NCBI RefSeq assembly: GCF_026015295.1
Contig: NZ_JAPDUW010000001.1
Span: 806,001-870,000 of the forward strand
DNA length: 64,000 nucleotides
Origin: Segatella copri
GTDB taxonomy: Bacteria; Bacteroidota; Bacteroidia; Bacteroidales; Bacteroidaceae
Direction: 5' to 3'
Shown here piece by piece: positions 27,915 through 36,967 of the stretch; positions within the stretch are counted from its first letter, which is position 1; each line of letters starts with the position of its first letter. Below the pieces are notes generated by a model that saw only the letters and a list, made by a program, of their open reading frames with translations, was not told where the DNA came from and ran no database searches. The translations under genes and the position numbers were made by a program.

Positions 27915-29153
27915 TTATTCGTATCTGATAGCCTCGATAGGGTCGAGCCTTGCTGCCTTCTTTGCAGGATACCATCCAAAGAAAACTCCAGTAAATGTAC
28001 AGACTGCAAAACTCATAATAATGCTCCAAGGCTCTATTTGGGTGGCTATATGGAAGAAAGAGTTCAGACTGAGCGACAAACTAACTCCCAATATCACTCC
28101 TATAATACCGCCAGTTACAGAAAGTAAGATAGCTTCTATCAGAAACTGGTTCAAAATATCAATACCTCGTGCGCCCACACTCATTCGAAGACCTATTTCG
28201 CGGGTGCGCTCTGTTACAGATACATACATGATGTTCATGATTCCGATGCCGCCTACCAGCAGCGAGATTCCTGCCACGGATCCGAGCAGGATGGTGATTG
28301 TAGACATGGTAGAATTCATCATGCTTGAAATTTCCTCTTGTGAGCGGATATTGAAGTCATCTTCATCTGCTTCAGTAGTATCTGTTGCGTCTTTCAATTT
28401 GTGGTTGCGCCTCAATATTTCTGTAATCTGATCTTGGGCAGGTTGAGAAGCCTCTTCGGTGATAGCTGAGCAGACGATGCCTCCTAAATAGGTTTGTGCC
28501 ATAATTCGCTTCATTACTGTTGTGTAGGGCGCAAGTACCAAATCATCCTGGTCCATACCCATACTATTGTAACCTTTTTTCTTCAAGACACCGATTACTC
28601 TGAATGGAATGCTGTTAAATCGCACAACCTTACCGATAGGATCACTGCCATCAGGGAAAAGATAGTCGACTACTGTCTGTCCCAAAATACAAACTTTAGA
28701 TGCAGCCTTAATGTCTGTATCAGTAAACATTTCTCCATCTGCCACTTTCAGTTGTCGGATGGAAAGATAGTCTTGGTTTACACCATAAATGGAACTTTGG
28801 GTGTTGTTGTTTCCGTAGATCCACTGTCCGGAACTGTTTACAGTAGGAGAAATAGCTGAGATATAATTACATTCGTCTTTGATGCTCTGATAGTCGGCTT
28901 GCTTCAGCGTCTCCATTGACGAAGCATCCTGTCTCACACCGCCACGCATGTCTGCACCTGGTGAAATCATAATCATGTTTGATCCCATCTCTGCGATGTT
29001 TGCCTTGATGCTGGCTTTACTTCCTTGTCCGATGGCAAGCATGGTAATAACCGCAGCAATACCGATGATGATGCCAAGTGCGGTAAGGAAAGAGCGCATT
29101 TTGTTGGCAGCTATGGCGCGGATGGCTATTTTGAAAAGATTCTGATAATTCAT
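27915..29153 (-). CDS. MacB-type ABC transporter permease
   Basis: 412 residues: one N-terminal helix with KMRSFLTALGIIIGIAAVI, a periplasmic MacB_PCD-like domain (residues 45-270), then three helices with GGIGIMNIMYVSVTERTREIGLRMSVGA, the FtsX/MacB signature. Unlike E. coli MacB the ATPase is a separate protein (29263-30039), a split arrangement common in Bacteroidetes. MacB-type transporters do not move substrate through the inner membrane but drive export from the periplasm through TolC. Substrate cannot be predicted. It is the last gene of a four-gene operon. Confidence 0.92.
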   Translation of the reverse strand: MNYQNLFKIAIRAIAANKMRSFLTALGIIIGIAAVITMLAIGQGSKASIKANIAEMGSNMIMISPGADMRGGVRQDASSMETLKQADYQSIKDECNYISAISPTVNSSGQWIYGNNNTQSSIYGVNQDYLSIRQLKVADGEMFTDTDIKAASKVCILGQTVVDYLFPDGSDPIGKVVRFNSIPFRVIGVLKKKGYNSMGMDQDDLVLAPYTTVMKRIMAQTYLGGIVCSAITEEASQPAQDQITEILRRNHKLKDATDTTEADEDDFNIRSQEEISSMMNSTMSTITILLGSVAGISLLVGGIGIMNIMYVSVTERTREIGLRMSVGARGIDILNQFLIEAILLSVTGGIIGVILGVSLSLSLNSFFHIATQIEPWSIIMSFAVCTFTGVFFGWYPAKKAARLDPIEAIRYE

Positions 29154-29262
29154 TTACTTTGAATTTTGAATATTGAACTTTTTAATTTTGAACATAGAGC
29201 ATGTGAAGAGCATAACTCTTGATAATTCTTCACTCTTTGTTCTTTATAATCATTGCTTCTCT

Positions 29263-30039
29263 TTATTCATCCGTGTTGGCAGGCAAGGCTGCCAGACCTT
29301 CGGCTGCCGAGAGAATATGTTCGTTATAGGTGTCGCTGATGATGTGACCATCACGCAGTTCGATATTACGACTCGAATAATTTGCAATGTCTGGGTTGTG
29401 GGTAACGAAGATGATGGTTCTTCCTTCAGCATAAAGTTTTTGGAAGAGTACCAGAATCTCGAAACTGGTTCTGGTGTCGAGATTACCCGTTGCTTCATCA
29501 GCAAGTATCACAGCGGGGTTGTTGACCAACGCACGGGCTATTGCTACACGCTGCATCTGTCCTCCAGACATCTGATTACTCTTATGATAGAGACGTTCTC
29601 CTAAACCAACAGCTTTCAGCGATTCGATAGCACGTTGCTTTCGTTCTTCTGCGCTTACGTTCGGGTTGTACATCAGTGGAAGTTCTACATTTTCTACACT
29701 TGTAGTCTTCGGTAGAAGATTGTAGTTCTGGAAGATGAATCCAATCTTTCGGTTTCTAAGAATGGCGCGATCATTACGTGACATCTTTCGTACGCTTACT
29801 CCATCCAGATAGTATTCGCCACTGGATGGGGTATCGAGACAACCTAGCTGGTTCAGCAGGGTAGATTTACCTGATCCTGATTTACCCATGATGGTAACAA
29901 ACTCACCTTCGTATATTTTAAAGCTTACACCTTTTAGGGCGTGGACAGTTTCCTCACCCACAAGAAAGTCGCGACGAACATTATCGAGTTCTATCACAAC
30001 TTTCTTTTCGCTGTTTGCTTGAATATTGTCGTTTGCCAT
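29263..30039 (-). CDS. MacB/LolD-type ABC transporter ATPase
   Basis: 258 residues with every ABC motif: Walker [16 protein letters not shown] near residue 52, Q-loop [10 protein letters not shown], signature [15 protein letters not shown] around 157, Walker [14 protein letters not shown], and the H-loop [10 protein letters not shown]. Subfamily features ([15 protein letters not shown], the LDTRTS D-loop) place it with MacB/LolD ATPases. The C-terminus extends about 25 residues past the H-loop ([13 protein letters not shown]). It pairs with the permease 109 nt downstream and the adaptor 11 nt upstream. Confidence 0.94.
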   Translation of the reverse strand: MANDNIQANSEKKVVIELDNVRRDFLVGEETVHALKGVSFKIYEGEFVTIMGKSGSGKSTLLNQLGCLDTPSSGEYYLDGVSVRKMSRNDRAILRNRKIGFIFQNYNLLPKTTSVENVELPLMYNPNVSAEERKQRAIESLKAVGLGERLYHKSNQMSGGQMQRVAIARALVNNPAVILADEATGNLDTRTSFEILVLFQKLYAEGRTIIFVTHNPDIANYSSRNIELRDGHIISDTYNEHILSAAEGLAALPANTDE

Positions 30040-30050
30040 ACTCTTATTTT

Positions 30051-31232
30051 TTATTTTTTCTTTCCTCTAGGTCCAGGACCGCTAATCAAACCTTGACTTT
30101 GTTGAGGCTCCTCATTCTCTTCAGGGGTATTAACTATGATTTCAGTAACAATCTTCTGTCCTTTCTTCAAACCCTTGATAATTTCAGTATGTATACCGTC
30201 GCTCTGACCGATGGTTACAGAATGAGCTGTAAGGGTATTGTTAGCAAGAGTCCAAACTTTGTTTTTTCCTTTGCAGTCAACAATCTTGATGTTCTTTCCC
30301 ACAGTTTCCTTGGTTGGAGTAAAGCGGAGTGCTTTGTTGGCAACGGCAAGAATACCAGCACGTTCTTGTGTAAAGATGGTTACATTTGCTGTCAAACCTG
30401 GTTTTAATTTGAGATCTGCGTTAGGTGCAGAGATGACAACCTCGTAAGTGACTACATTGTTTGTTGTAGTAGCTTCCAAACGAACCTGTTTTACTGTTCC
30501 CTGGAATACATCGTCAGGATAAGCATCTACTGTAAAATTAACGCGGTCACCTTCTTTTACCCCGCCTATATCTGCCTCGTCAACATTTGCAATCACCTGC
30601 ATGTTGGTCAGATCTTTAGCGATAGTAAAGAGCTCTGGTGTGTTGAAGCTTGCTGCTACGGTCTGTCCTTCCTCTACGCTTTTTGATATGACAGTTCCAT
30701 CTATTGGGGATGTAATTGTAGCATAGCTCAGGTTGGTTTGGGCTTTCTGTACATTTTCCTTGGCCGAAGCTACTTGCTCTTTCGCCTGGCGATAGGTGAG
30801 AAGCGCATTTTCATAATCGTCAGCACTTACCAAACCTTTCTTATAGAGGGTCTGGTAGCGGCTCATGTTTGCACTCTGATAGTTCAAACTGCTTTGCGCA
30901 CTTGCCAGGTTAGCTTTGGCAGTATTCAACTCGCTCATCAGGTTGGTTTTGTCGAGTTCAGCTATGACTTCACCTTTTTTTACCTGCGAATTGTAATCAA
31001 CATAAAGTTTGTTTACAATACCACTCACCTGTGTACCAACCGTTACAGATGTTACCGCTTCAATAGTACCGGTTGCAGTTACACTATTCTGCAATGTTTG
31101 TGTGGTTACAGCTTCCTGCTTGAAGTCTATTTGCTCTTCGTTTTTACTTCCAGATAACAGCCATGCTGCCACAGCTACGATGATTACCACAATCAGGGCA
31201 ATCCAGATTTTGCTGATTCTAAGTTTTTTCAT
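30051..31232 (-). CDS. MacA-like periplasmic adaptor (membrane fusion protein)
   Basis: 393 residues with one N-terminal membrane helix (IWIALIVVIIVAVAAWLL), then the biotinyl-lipoyl half GTQVSGIVNKLYVDYNSQVKKGEVIAELD (about 66-94), a hairpin coiled coil (about 95-165), the second lipoyl half (YATITSPIDGTVISKSVEEGQ), and beta-barrel and membrane-proximal domains to about 370. The C-terminal Pro/Gly/Lys tail is unusual but short. It would link the MacB-type pump to the TolC-like protein encoded just upstream. Confidence 0.93.
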   Translation of the reverse strand: MKKLRISKIWIALIVVIIVAVAAWLLSGSKNEEQIDFKQEAVTTQTLQNSVTATGTIEAVTSVTVGTQVSGIVNKLYVDYNSQVKKGEVIAELDKTNLMSELNTAKANLASAQSSLNYQSANMSRYQTLYKKGLVSADDYENALLTYRQAKEQVASAKENVQKAQTNLSYATITSPIDGTVISKSVEEGQTVAASFNTPELFTIAKDLTNMQVIANVDEADIGGVKEGDRVNFTVDAYPDDVFQGTVKQVRLEATTTNNVVTYEVVISAPNADLKLKPGLTANVTIFTQERAGILAVANKALRFTPTKETVGKNIKIVDCKGKNKVWTLANNTLTAHSVTIGQSDGIHTEIIKGLKKGQKIVTEIIVNTPEENEEPQQSQGLISGPGPRGKKK

Positions 31233-31295
31233 AAAAATGTATGTACCTATTAATGATTTGCAATATGTTTTCGGATGTTATCACCTATCTTTTCT

Positions 31296-32714
31296 TTAGA
31301 TTCTGCCGTTTTGGTAGAATTTCAACATGTTGATATTCAGAATGGTAAGATACTTTGCCTGAAGTTCGTTCTGTTTAGCCTTCAGAAGATTATCTTTGCC
31401 GGTTCTCAATTCTACGATGTTCTTTAATCCCAGTTTAAACTGTTCACTTAAAAGATCGTAGCTAGTTTGTGCACTTTCGCTGCTCGCCTTGGCAGCCTTA
31501 AACTGGCTTTGGTTTGTATTAGCCTGCAGCCAATAGTTTTCGATAGTAGAGTAGAGCTTAGTTTGCTCATTCTTTATATCGAGCAGGATGCTTTCACGCT
31601 GAATGAGTGCTTTGTTGACAGAAGTCTTGGTCTGTCGGTTATCAAAGAGAGGAATGCTGACACCGATTCCACCACTCAGGCTGAAGTTGGTTTTCATCTG
31701 ACTGCCCCAACCGTTTTTGTTCATGGATGTGGTGCTGGTCGTAGCTCCTGCATTTGCGCTGATGGTTGGCAACTTTCCTGCCTTTGCAATCTTGATGTTC
31801 AGATCGTTCTGGTCGAGTTTGTTTTGATAGCTCAAAAACTCAGGGCGATTCTGAAGCGCAGCTGTATAGACACTGTTCATTCCTGGGATAGAGGCCAGAG
31901 CCATCTGGTCTGTTGTGCTTGGAATAGCGATGTCGAAAGCTTCTTCACTGGTAATCTGCAGGAGTTCCTTCAGCTGTCGTTTATAGTTTTTAACGTTACT
32001 TTCAGCCTGCACGATGTTAAACTCATCTTGTGCTCTCTGTGCTGTGAGTTGTGCTAAGTCTGCTTGGCTCATCTTGCCAATTTTTACCATTTCCTTACCA
32101 CGCTCTTCGTTTTGAACACTCGACTGATAACTTTCTTTGTTTACGTTGATAGCCTCTGTAGAGTAGAGTATCTGTACATAAAGTTGAGCTATCTGTTCTT
32201 GCAGGTTGAGGGCTTGTGCTGTCGAATCGAGTTGTGCCGCTTCCTGTGTCAGCTTGTTCAGTTTCACCTGATTCCTGTTTTTGTTTCCGTTCCAAATCGT
32301 GTAACTGCCCATCACGCTATAGCTGCCATTGTAATATACCTTGTCGATGGAAGCTTTGCTGAAACCTTCTCCGCTGATTCCATTAGAAACCCAAGGCGTA
32401 TAGCTTACACTTTGATTGGTGCTGGCAGAGAGCGATGGCAGAAGTGCTGACTTTGATTGCAGATAGTCCTCCTGAGCTGAAGCTTTTGTGAGTTGAGTCT
32501 TCTGCAGTTGAATGTTGTTAGCCAGTGCGTAACTGATACAATCCTGCAGTGACCATTGCTTAGCTTGTACAGCGATAGGGGCCGACATGATGAACAGCGC
32601 TACCGCCATGTTTTTTAAACTTGCGTTCATACTCTTTTTACTTTTTGTTTTCATTTTTACAGAACTCTTTGCATCTGTTCTGATTAAATGTGGATTAATG
32701 TTCTTACTTTCCAT
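31296..32714 (-). CDS. TolC-family outer-membrane efflux protein
   Basis: Up to 472 residues. The mature part starts QWSLQDCISYALANNIQLQ, the usual opening of OEP repeats, and holds two long coiled-coil repeats (KASAQEDYLQSKSALLPSLSAS; AAKASSESAQTSYDLLSEQFKLGLKNIVEL), giving the trimeric channel-tunnel. The first Met leaves a 28-residue polar stretch before the signal peptide; starting at residue 21 (ATG 32654-32652) gives a canonical signal MKTKSKKS...VQA and is equally likely. It is first in the efflux operon, followed by adaptor, ATPase and permease, making a complete tripartite exporter. Confidence 0.9.
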   Translation of the reverse strand: MESKNINPHLIRTDAKSSVKMKTKSKKSMNASLKNMAVALFIMSAPIAVQAKQWSLQDCISYALANNIQLQKTQLTKASAQEDYLQSKSALLPSLSASTNQSVSYTPWVSNGISGEGFSKASIDKVYYNGSYSVMGSYTIWNGNKNRNQVKLNKLTQEAAQLDSTAQALNLQEQIAQLYVQILYSTEAINVNKESYQSSVQNEERGKEMVKIGKMSQADLAQLTAQRAQDEFNIVQAESNVKNYKRQLKELLQITSEEAFDIAIPSTTDQMALASIPGMNSVYTAALQNRPEFLSYQNKLDQNDLNIKIAKAGKLPTISANAGATTSTTSMNKNGWGSQMKTNFSLSGGIGVSIPLFDNRQTKTSVNKALIQRESILLDIKNEQTKLYSTIENYWLQANTNQSQFKAAKASSESAQTSYDLLSEQFKLGLKNIVELRTGKDNLLKAKQNELQAKYLTILNINMLKFYQNGRI

Positions 32715-32942
32715 AATTGCAAATCTTAATAGGATACATCATTTTTTGATTTGACGTAAGCGTCGCCTATAAAGTTGCAACTGATATGTGTTTTTGATTA
32801 AAAACGTGATGATTGGTTTAATATTCTCATTTATCTTTAACAATCCTTTTCAAAGTGAAAGATTTCTTTTGCTTTTCCACATTAATTTATTTATATTTCT
32901 CAAAAAAATGTTTCTTCTTTCGTTATCTTCGCTGAAATTGTG

Positions 32943-32950
32943 TAACTTTG
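32943..32950 (+). promoter_or_regulatory. Promoter -7 box of metA
   Basis: TAACTTTG lies 30 nt before the metA ATG, with a TTTC-like -33 about 21 nt upstream. The leader is too short for a riboswitch. The rest of the divergent gap 32715-32942 is AT-rich with no gene seen. Confidence 0.6.
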
Positions 32951-32980
32951 CAGAAAAATTTTAAGAAAGGAATAAAATAA

Positions 32981-33898
32981 ATGCCGTTAAGATTACCAGA
33001 TAAGCTTCCAGCTATCGAACTGTTGAAGCATGAGAATATATTCGTGATGGACGAAAGTCGTGCGCATAAACAGGAGATTCGTCCGTTGAAAATCTGTGTG
33101 CTCAATTTGATGCCCCTCAAGATTACGACAGAGACAGATCTCGTTCGTCTTCTGTCGAATACTCCTCTTCAGTTAGAGGTTTATTTTATGAAGTTGAAAA
33201 GTCACACGCCAAAGAATACACCAATAGAGCACATGATGATGTTCTACAAGGATTTTCAGGAACTTTCCAAACAGAAGTTTGATGGAATGATAGTTACCGG
33301 TGCTCCCATCGAAACGATGGCTTATGAGGAGGTAGAATATTGGCCTGAAATCAAAGAGATTTTTGATTGGGCCCGTACCCATGTTACTTCAACACTCTAT
33401 ATCTGCTGGGGTGCCCAGGCTGGTCTTTATCATTTCTATGGTGTTCCTAAGTATCCTTTAGAGAAGAAGATGTTTGGTATTTTTAAGCAGAAGCCTCTCG
33501 ATTTGTCTCAGCCAATCTTCCGCGGTTTCGATGATATCTTTAATATGCCTCATAGTCGCCATACAGAGGTAAGACGTGAGGATATTGAAAAAGTGCCAGG
33601 ACTTGACATCATTGCCGAATCGCCTGAAAGCGGTGTCAGCATTGTGATGGCCAGAAACGGCCGCGAATTCTTTGTGACGGGTCATCTTGAGTATGCACCA
33701 AACACGCTGGATAAGGAATATAAGCGTGATATGGGCAAGCGTGATGATGTAGAACTGCCAAAGAATTATTATTATCATGACGATCCGAACGAAGAACCTC
33801 TGGTGACATGGCGTGCTCATGCCAACCTCTTCTATAGTAATTGGATCAACTATTATGTTTATCAGGAGACTCCTTACAATATTGACGAAATCAGTTAA
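32981..33898 (+). CDS. metA: Homoserine O-acyltransferase MetA (predicted acetyl-CoA user)
   Basis: 305 residues, full length for the MetA family (glutamine-amidotransferase fold). Visible are MPLRLPDKLPAIELLKHENI, FDGMIVTGAPIETM, the nucleophile Cys in STLYICWGAQAGLYHFYG (Cys about 142), and the His/Glu pair around FVTGHLEYAP. Residue 111 by count is Glu (GAPIE); in characterised MetA proteins Glu at 111 goes with acetyl-CoA and Gly with succinyl-CoA, so the product is predicted to be O-acetylhomoserine despite the metA name. It is the first step of methionine synthesis from homoserine. It is read divergently from the efflux operon, 36 nt before the U32 gene. Confidence 0.95.
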   Translation: MPLRLPDKLPAIELLKHENIFVMDESRAHKQEIRPLKICVLNLMPLKITTETDLVRLLSNTPLQLEVYFMKLKSHTPKNTPIEHMMMFYKDFQELSKQKFDGMIVTGAPIETMAYEEVEYWPEIKEIFDWARTHVTSTLYICWGAQAGLYHFYGVPKYPLEKKMFGIFKQKPLDLSQPIFRGFDDIFNMPHSRHTEVRREDIEKVPGLDIIAESPESGVSIVMARNGREFFVTGHLEYAPNTLDKEYKRDMGKRDDVELPKNYYYHDDPNEEPLVTWRAHANLFYSNWINYYVYQETPYNIDEIS

Positions 33899-33934
33899 TT
33901 TGAAGGGCTCGGGTGATTTCGAGATAGATTTCTT

Positions 33935-35998
33935 ATGCAAACATTAGAATTATTGGCGCCTGCCAAAAACTTGGAATGTGGTATTGCTGCCATTGATCAT
34001 GGTGCAGATGCCGTATATATTGGTGCACCTCGTTTTGGTGCACGAGCAGCAGCAGGCAATTCGCTGGAAGATATCAGACAGTTGTGTGATTATGCTCATC
34101 AGTTTGGAGCAAAGGTTCATGTTACAGTGAATACTATCATCTATCAGGATGAGATGTTGGATACGCTTAAGATGATCCAGCAACTTGATGAGATTGGTGT
34201 AGATGCACTTTTGCTGCAGGATATGGGTGTGCTTACTGAGGTGAGGGCGCAGAATTTGTGGAGTAGAGAATTGCATTCCAGTACCCAGTGTGATGTAAGA
34301 ACTCCAGAAAAGGCGTATTGGCTTACCACGTTAGGTTTCAAACGTGTTGTTCTGGCTCGTGAGCTTTCGCTCGATGAAATCAAGGCGATCCATCAGGCGA
34401 TTCCTGATAGAGAAATAGAGGTCTTTGTACATGGAGCGCTCTGCGTAAGCTATTCGGGTGTCTGTTATGCTTCTGAGAAGTGTTTCGGGCGCTCTGCCAA
34501 TCGTGGAGAATGTGCACAGTTCTGTCGTATGAAGTTTGATTTGCTTGATTCCAATGGTCAGGAGATAGAACATCAGCGTTATCTGTTGTCCCTCAAGGAT
34601 CTTTGTCAGCTTGATCATCTTAAGGATCTTGCTGATGCTGGAGCTACTTCGTTCAAGATAGAAGGAAGATTAAAAGATATCAACTACGTCAAGAATGTGG
34701 TGGCTGCCTATAGCAGTCAACTCGATGCAATCGTAAAAGCTGAACCGCGTAAGTATCGCCGTGCATCGGTGGGACATGTTCAATATAATTTTACACCTAA
34801 TCTGAAGAAGACTTTCAATCGTGGCTTTACCCATTATTTCCTGAATGGGCGACAGCCGGATATTGCTTCTTTCGATACACCGAAAGCTATCGGCGAGTTT
34901 GTGGGAAAGGTTAAGGAAATACGTGGCAACATTTCTTTCAACGTAGCCACAGTAGCCAGCTTTAAAAATGGCGATGGACTGTGTTTTATCAATGATGACC
35001 GTGAGTTGGAAGGCTTTCGTGTGAACAGAGTAGAGGGAAATCGCCTCTATCCGTTTGGAATGCCTGAACATTTGCGTCCGGGCATGGCTCTTTATCGTAA
35101 TAACGATCGGGCTTTCGAGGCTTTGCTGGCTCGTAAGTCTGCTGAACGTAAAATCTATATTGTCATAGAAATGGAGCCTGTGATGGGTAATGAGTTCAGG
35201 GAAGAGCCACAGGGGGTAAAGGCTGTTGTCAACATCATGAAGACGAAAGAGGCTGCTGGAGGCTTGATTTATCAGGTGGCTGAGGTGTTTAAAGAGTTGA
35301 AACTCGAAAAGGCGAAACGCCCGCAGGGCGAAAATATAAAGGCTCAGATGAGCAAACTGGGCGATACGATTTACGAAGCTTACCAGGTAGAACTTCTGAA
35401 GGGAATGGAAACATACTTTGTTCCGAACAGTATTCTCACTGCTATCCGGCGTGAATTGATAGATGAACTTACCAAGGCAAATCAGAAACAGCTTGATAAG
35501 TCGTTGTGGGGTGGATGGGATAGAACCTTGTTCAACAATGGTTTTGGATTCAGTCAGCCCGGTGAGCACCGACTTACGAAAGAGGAATTTACTTGGCAGC
35601 CGGAATACGGAAAATGGGGATATCTCTATAATATAGCTAACTATGATGCAAGAGATTTTTATCAGATTCATGGTCTGTCGCCAGTAGTTCCGGCATTTGA
35701 ATTGGGTAAGAATATTCCTTCTGCATGGGATGCTAAGACCCAGGAAGAATATGATGAGAATATAGAAAAAGACAAGGCAAACCGAAGTATGCAGCCTAAG
35801 TATACCAATGAAAAGGGAGAATCGCTCCTGATGCAGTGCCGCCATTGTATCCGCTATTCGTTGGGCTACTGTGTGAAGCGTGGAGGCAAGAAACCATCCT
35901 GGAGAGAGCCTCTCTTCCTTCAGTTGGGCGACGGTCGCCGCTTCCGTCTGGAGTTTGCGTGCAACGAATGTCAGATGAACTTATATAGTGAGAAATAA
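33935..35998 (+). CDS. U32 peptidase family protein, RlhA-like
   Basis: 687 residues. The U32 core is clear: LELLAPAKNLECGIAAIDHGADAVY at the start, then EVFVHGALCVSYSGVCYASE near 165 and SANRGECAQFCRMKF with the conserved cysteines. The C-terminus carries CRHCIRYSLGYC and FACNECQMNLY, a second cysteine set. Long U32 proteins of this layout include E. coli RlhA, which hydroxylates C2501 of 23S rRNA; shorter ones (TrhP) hydroxylate tRNA. By length and C-terminal cysteines the RlhA type is more likely. Despite the name, protease activity is not expected. The stop TAA is directly followed by the next gene's ATG. Confidence 0.88.
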   Translation: MQTLELLAPAKNLECGIAAIDHGADAVYIGAPRFGARAAAGNSLEDIRQLCDYAHQFGAKVHVTVNTIIYQDEMLDTLKMIQQLDEIGVDALLLQDMGVLTEVRAQNLWSRELHSSTQCDVRTPEKAYWLTTLGFKRVVLARELSLDEIKAIHQAIPDREIEVFVHGALCVSYSGVCYASEKCFGRSANRGECAQFCRMKFDLLDSNGQEIEHQRYLLSLKDLCQLDHLKDLADAGATSFKIEGRLKDINYVKNVVAAYSSQLDAIVKAEPRKYRRASVGHVQYNFTPNLKKTFNRGFTHYFLNGRQPDIASFDTPKAIGEFVGKVKEIRGNISFNVATVASFKNGDGLCFINDDRELEGFRVNRVEGNRLYPFGMPEHLRPGMALYRNNDRAFEALLARKSAERKIYIVIEMEPVMGNEFREEPQGVKAVVNIMKTKEAAGGLIYQVAEVFKELKLEKAKRPQGENIKAQMSKLGDTIYEAYQVELLKGMETYFVPNSILTAIRRELIDELTKANQKQLDKSLWGGWDRTLFNNGFGFSQPGEHRLTKEEFTWQPEYGKWGYLYNIANYDARDFYQIHGLSPVVPAFELGKNIPSAWDAKTQEEYDENIEKDKANRSMQPKYTNEKGESLLMQCRHCIRYSLGYCVKRGGKKPSWREPLFLQLGDGRRFRLEFACNECQMNLYSEK

Positions 35999-36925
35999 AT
36001 GGAAAAGAAATGGACGATACAGATTCTTTGTATGCTGAGCATCCTCTTGATGTTCAGCAGTTGTTATCATCGCCGTGCTCATCACCAGATGCATGCAGCT
36101 ATGGTAGAGTACAGTAATAAACAACTCGATTCCATTTCGTTTTCTACCACCCATCATTATACCAACAAATTCAATTTTCTGGTATTCAAGGATTCCCTGG
36201 AATTGATAGCGCAACAGCCTGAAGAATTTTTGAGTAATTTGCCTATCGACTCCTTCGCCGTCCGAAAGAACCGCCTGCTGGTGGTTACGGATATCCGTAT
36301 GGTTCCTCAGGATTCCATAGATTCTGTTTGGGTGCAGTTGGCAACAGAAGATAATCAGTTTGGCTGGACCCGTGAGTCCCGTCTGCTGCCGAAGGTTGTG
36401 CCCGATGATCCTATTTCAGAGTTCATCATGACCTTCAGCAATACTCACTTGCTCATCTTCATGGTTATCATTATTCTCATAGCCGTAGCTTATACAGTTC
36501 GTAAGATTTTCCATAGCAATGGTAAACTGGTTCATTTTAATGATATTGATTCACCATATCCTACAGCCTTGGTGCTTATTGTTTCGATATCAGCAACCTT
36601 CTATGCAACCATTCAGTTGTTTTTGCCAGAAGTATGGCGTCATTTTTATTTTCATCCTACGCTCAATCCTTTTGCCGTACCGCCTATATTGGGTTTTTTC
36701 CTGGCTACAGTCTGGGCGATACTGATAGTAGGACTGGCTTGTGTTGATGAGGTGAAACACCGTTTGCCGGCAGGTGATGCAGTTCTGTATCTGGGTGGTT
36801 TAGTGGGTGTTTGCGCCATTGATTACATCATTTTCAGTGTTACTACCTTATATTATATAGGTTATTTACTGCTAGTAGCCTATATATGGTTTGCCATACG
36901 GGTTTATCTGTTTCCTCATAAATAA
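35999..36925 (+). CDS. Membrane lipoprotein with SH3-like segment, unknown function
   Basis: 308 residues beginning immediately after the U32 stop (TAA ATG), so it is translationally coupled. It has a lipoprotein signal peptide (LLMFSSC, Cys about residue 22), then a soluble part of about 100 residues that includes SVWVQLATEDNQFGWTRESRLLP, which resembles a bacterial SH3 strand pattern, then five predicted membrane helices (LLIFMVIIILIAVAYTV; LVLIVSISATFYATI; GFFLATVWAILIVGLA; YLGGLVGVCAIDYIIF; LLLVAYIWFAI). No named family is recognised. Confidence 0.75.
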   Translation: MEKKWTIQILCMLSILLMFSSCYHRRAHHQMHAAMVEYSNKQLDSISFSTTHHYTNKFNFLVFKDSLELIAQQPEEFLSNLPIDSFAVRKNRLLVVTDIRMVPQDSIDSVWVQLATEDNQFGWTRESRLLPKVVPDDPISEFIMTFSNTHLLIFMVIIILIAVAYTVRKIFHSNGKLVHFNDIDSPYPTALVLIVSISATFYATIQLFLPEVWRHFYFHPTLNPFAVPPILGFFLATVWAILIVGLACVDEVKHRLPAGDAVLYLGGLVGVCAIDYIIFSVTTLYYIGYLLLVAYIWFAIRVYLFPHK

Positions 36926-36951
36926 GGATAGGGGGTGCAGGAAAAAATATG

Positions 36952-36959
36952 TACCTTTG
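36952..36959 (+). promoter_or_regulatory. Promoter -7 box very close to TonB-receptor start
   Basis: TACCTTTG followed by GCACCCGTT and then ATG at 36968. Transcription should start about 36964-36967, leaving almost no leader; see findings. Confidence 0.5.
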
Positions 36960-36967
36960 CACCCGTT

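Noticed and set aside
32951..32980. SAM-type riboswitch before metA
   Set aside because: The leader from the promoter to the ATG is about 25 nt, too short for any known SAM riboswitch.
34670..35845. Minus-strand 391-codon ORF
   Set aside because: Shadow of the U32 gene; no promoter or motif.
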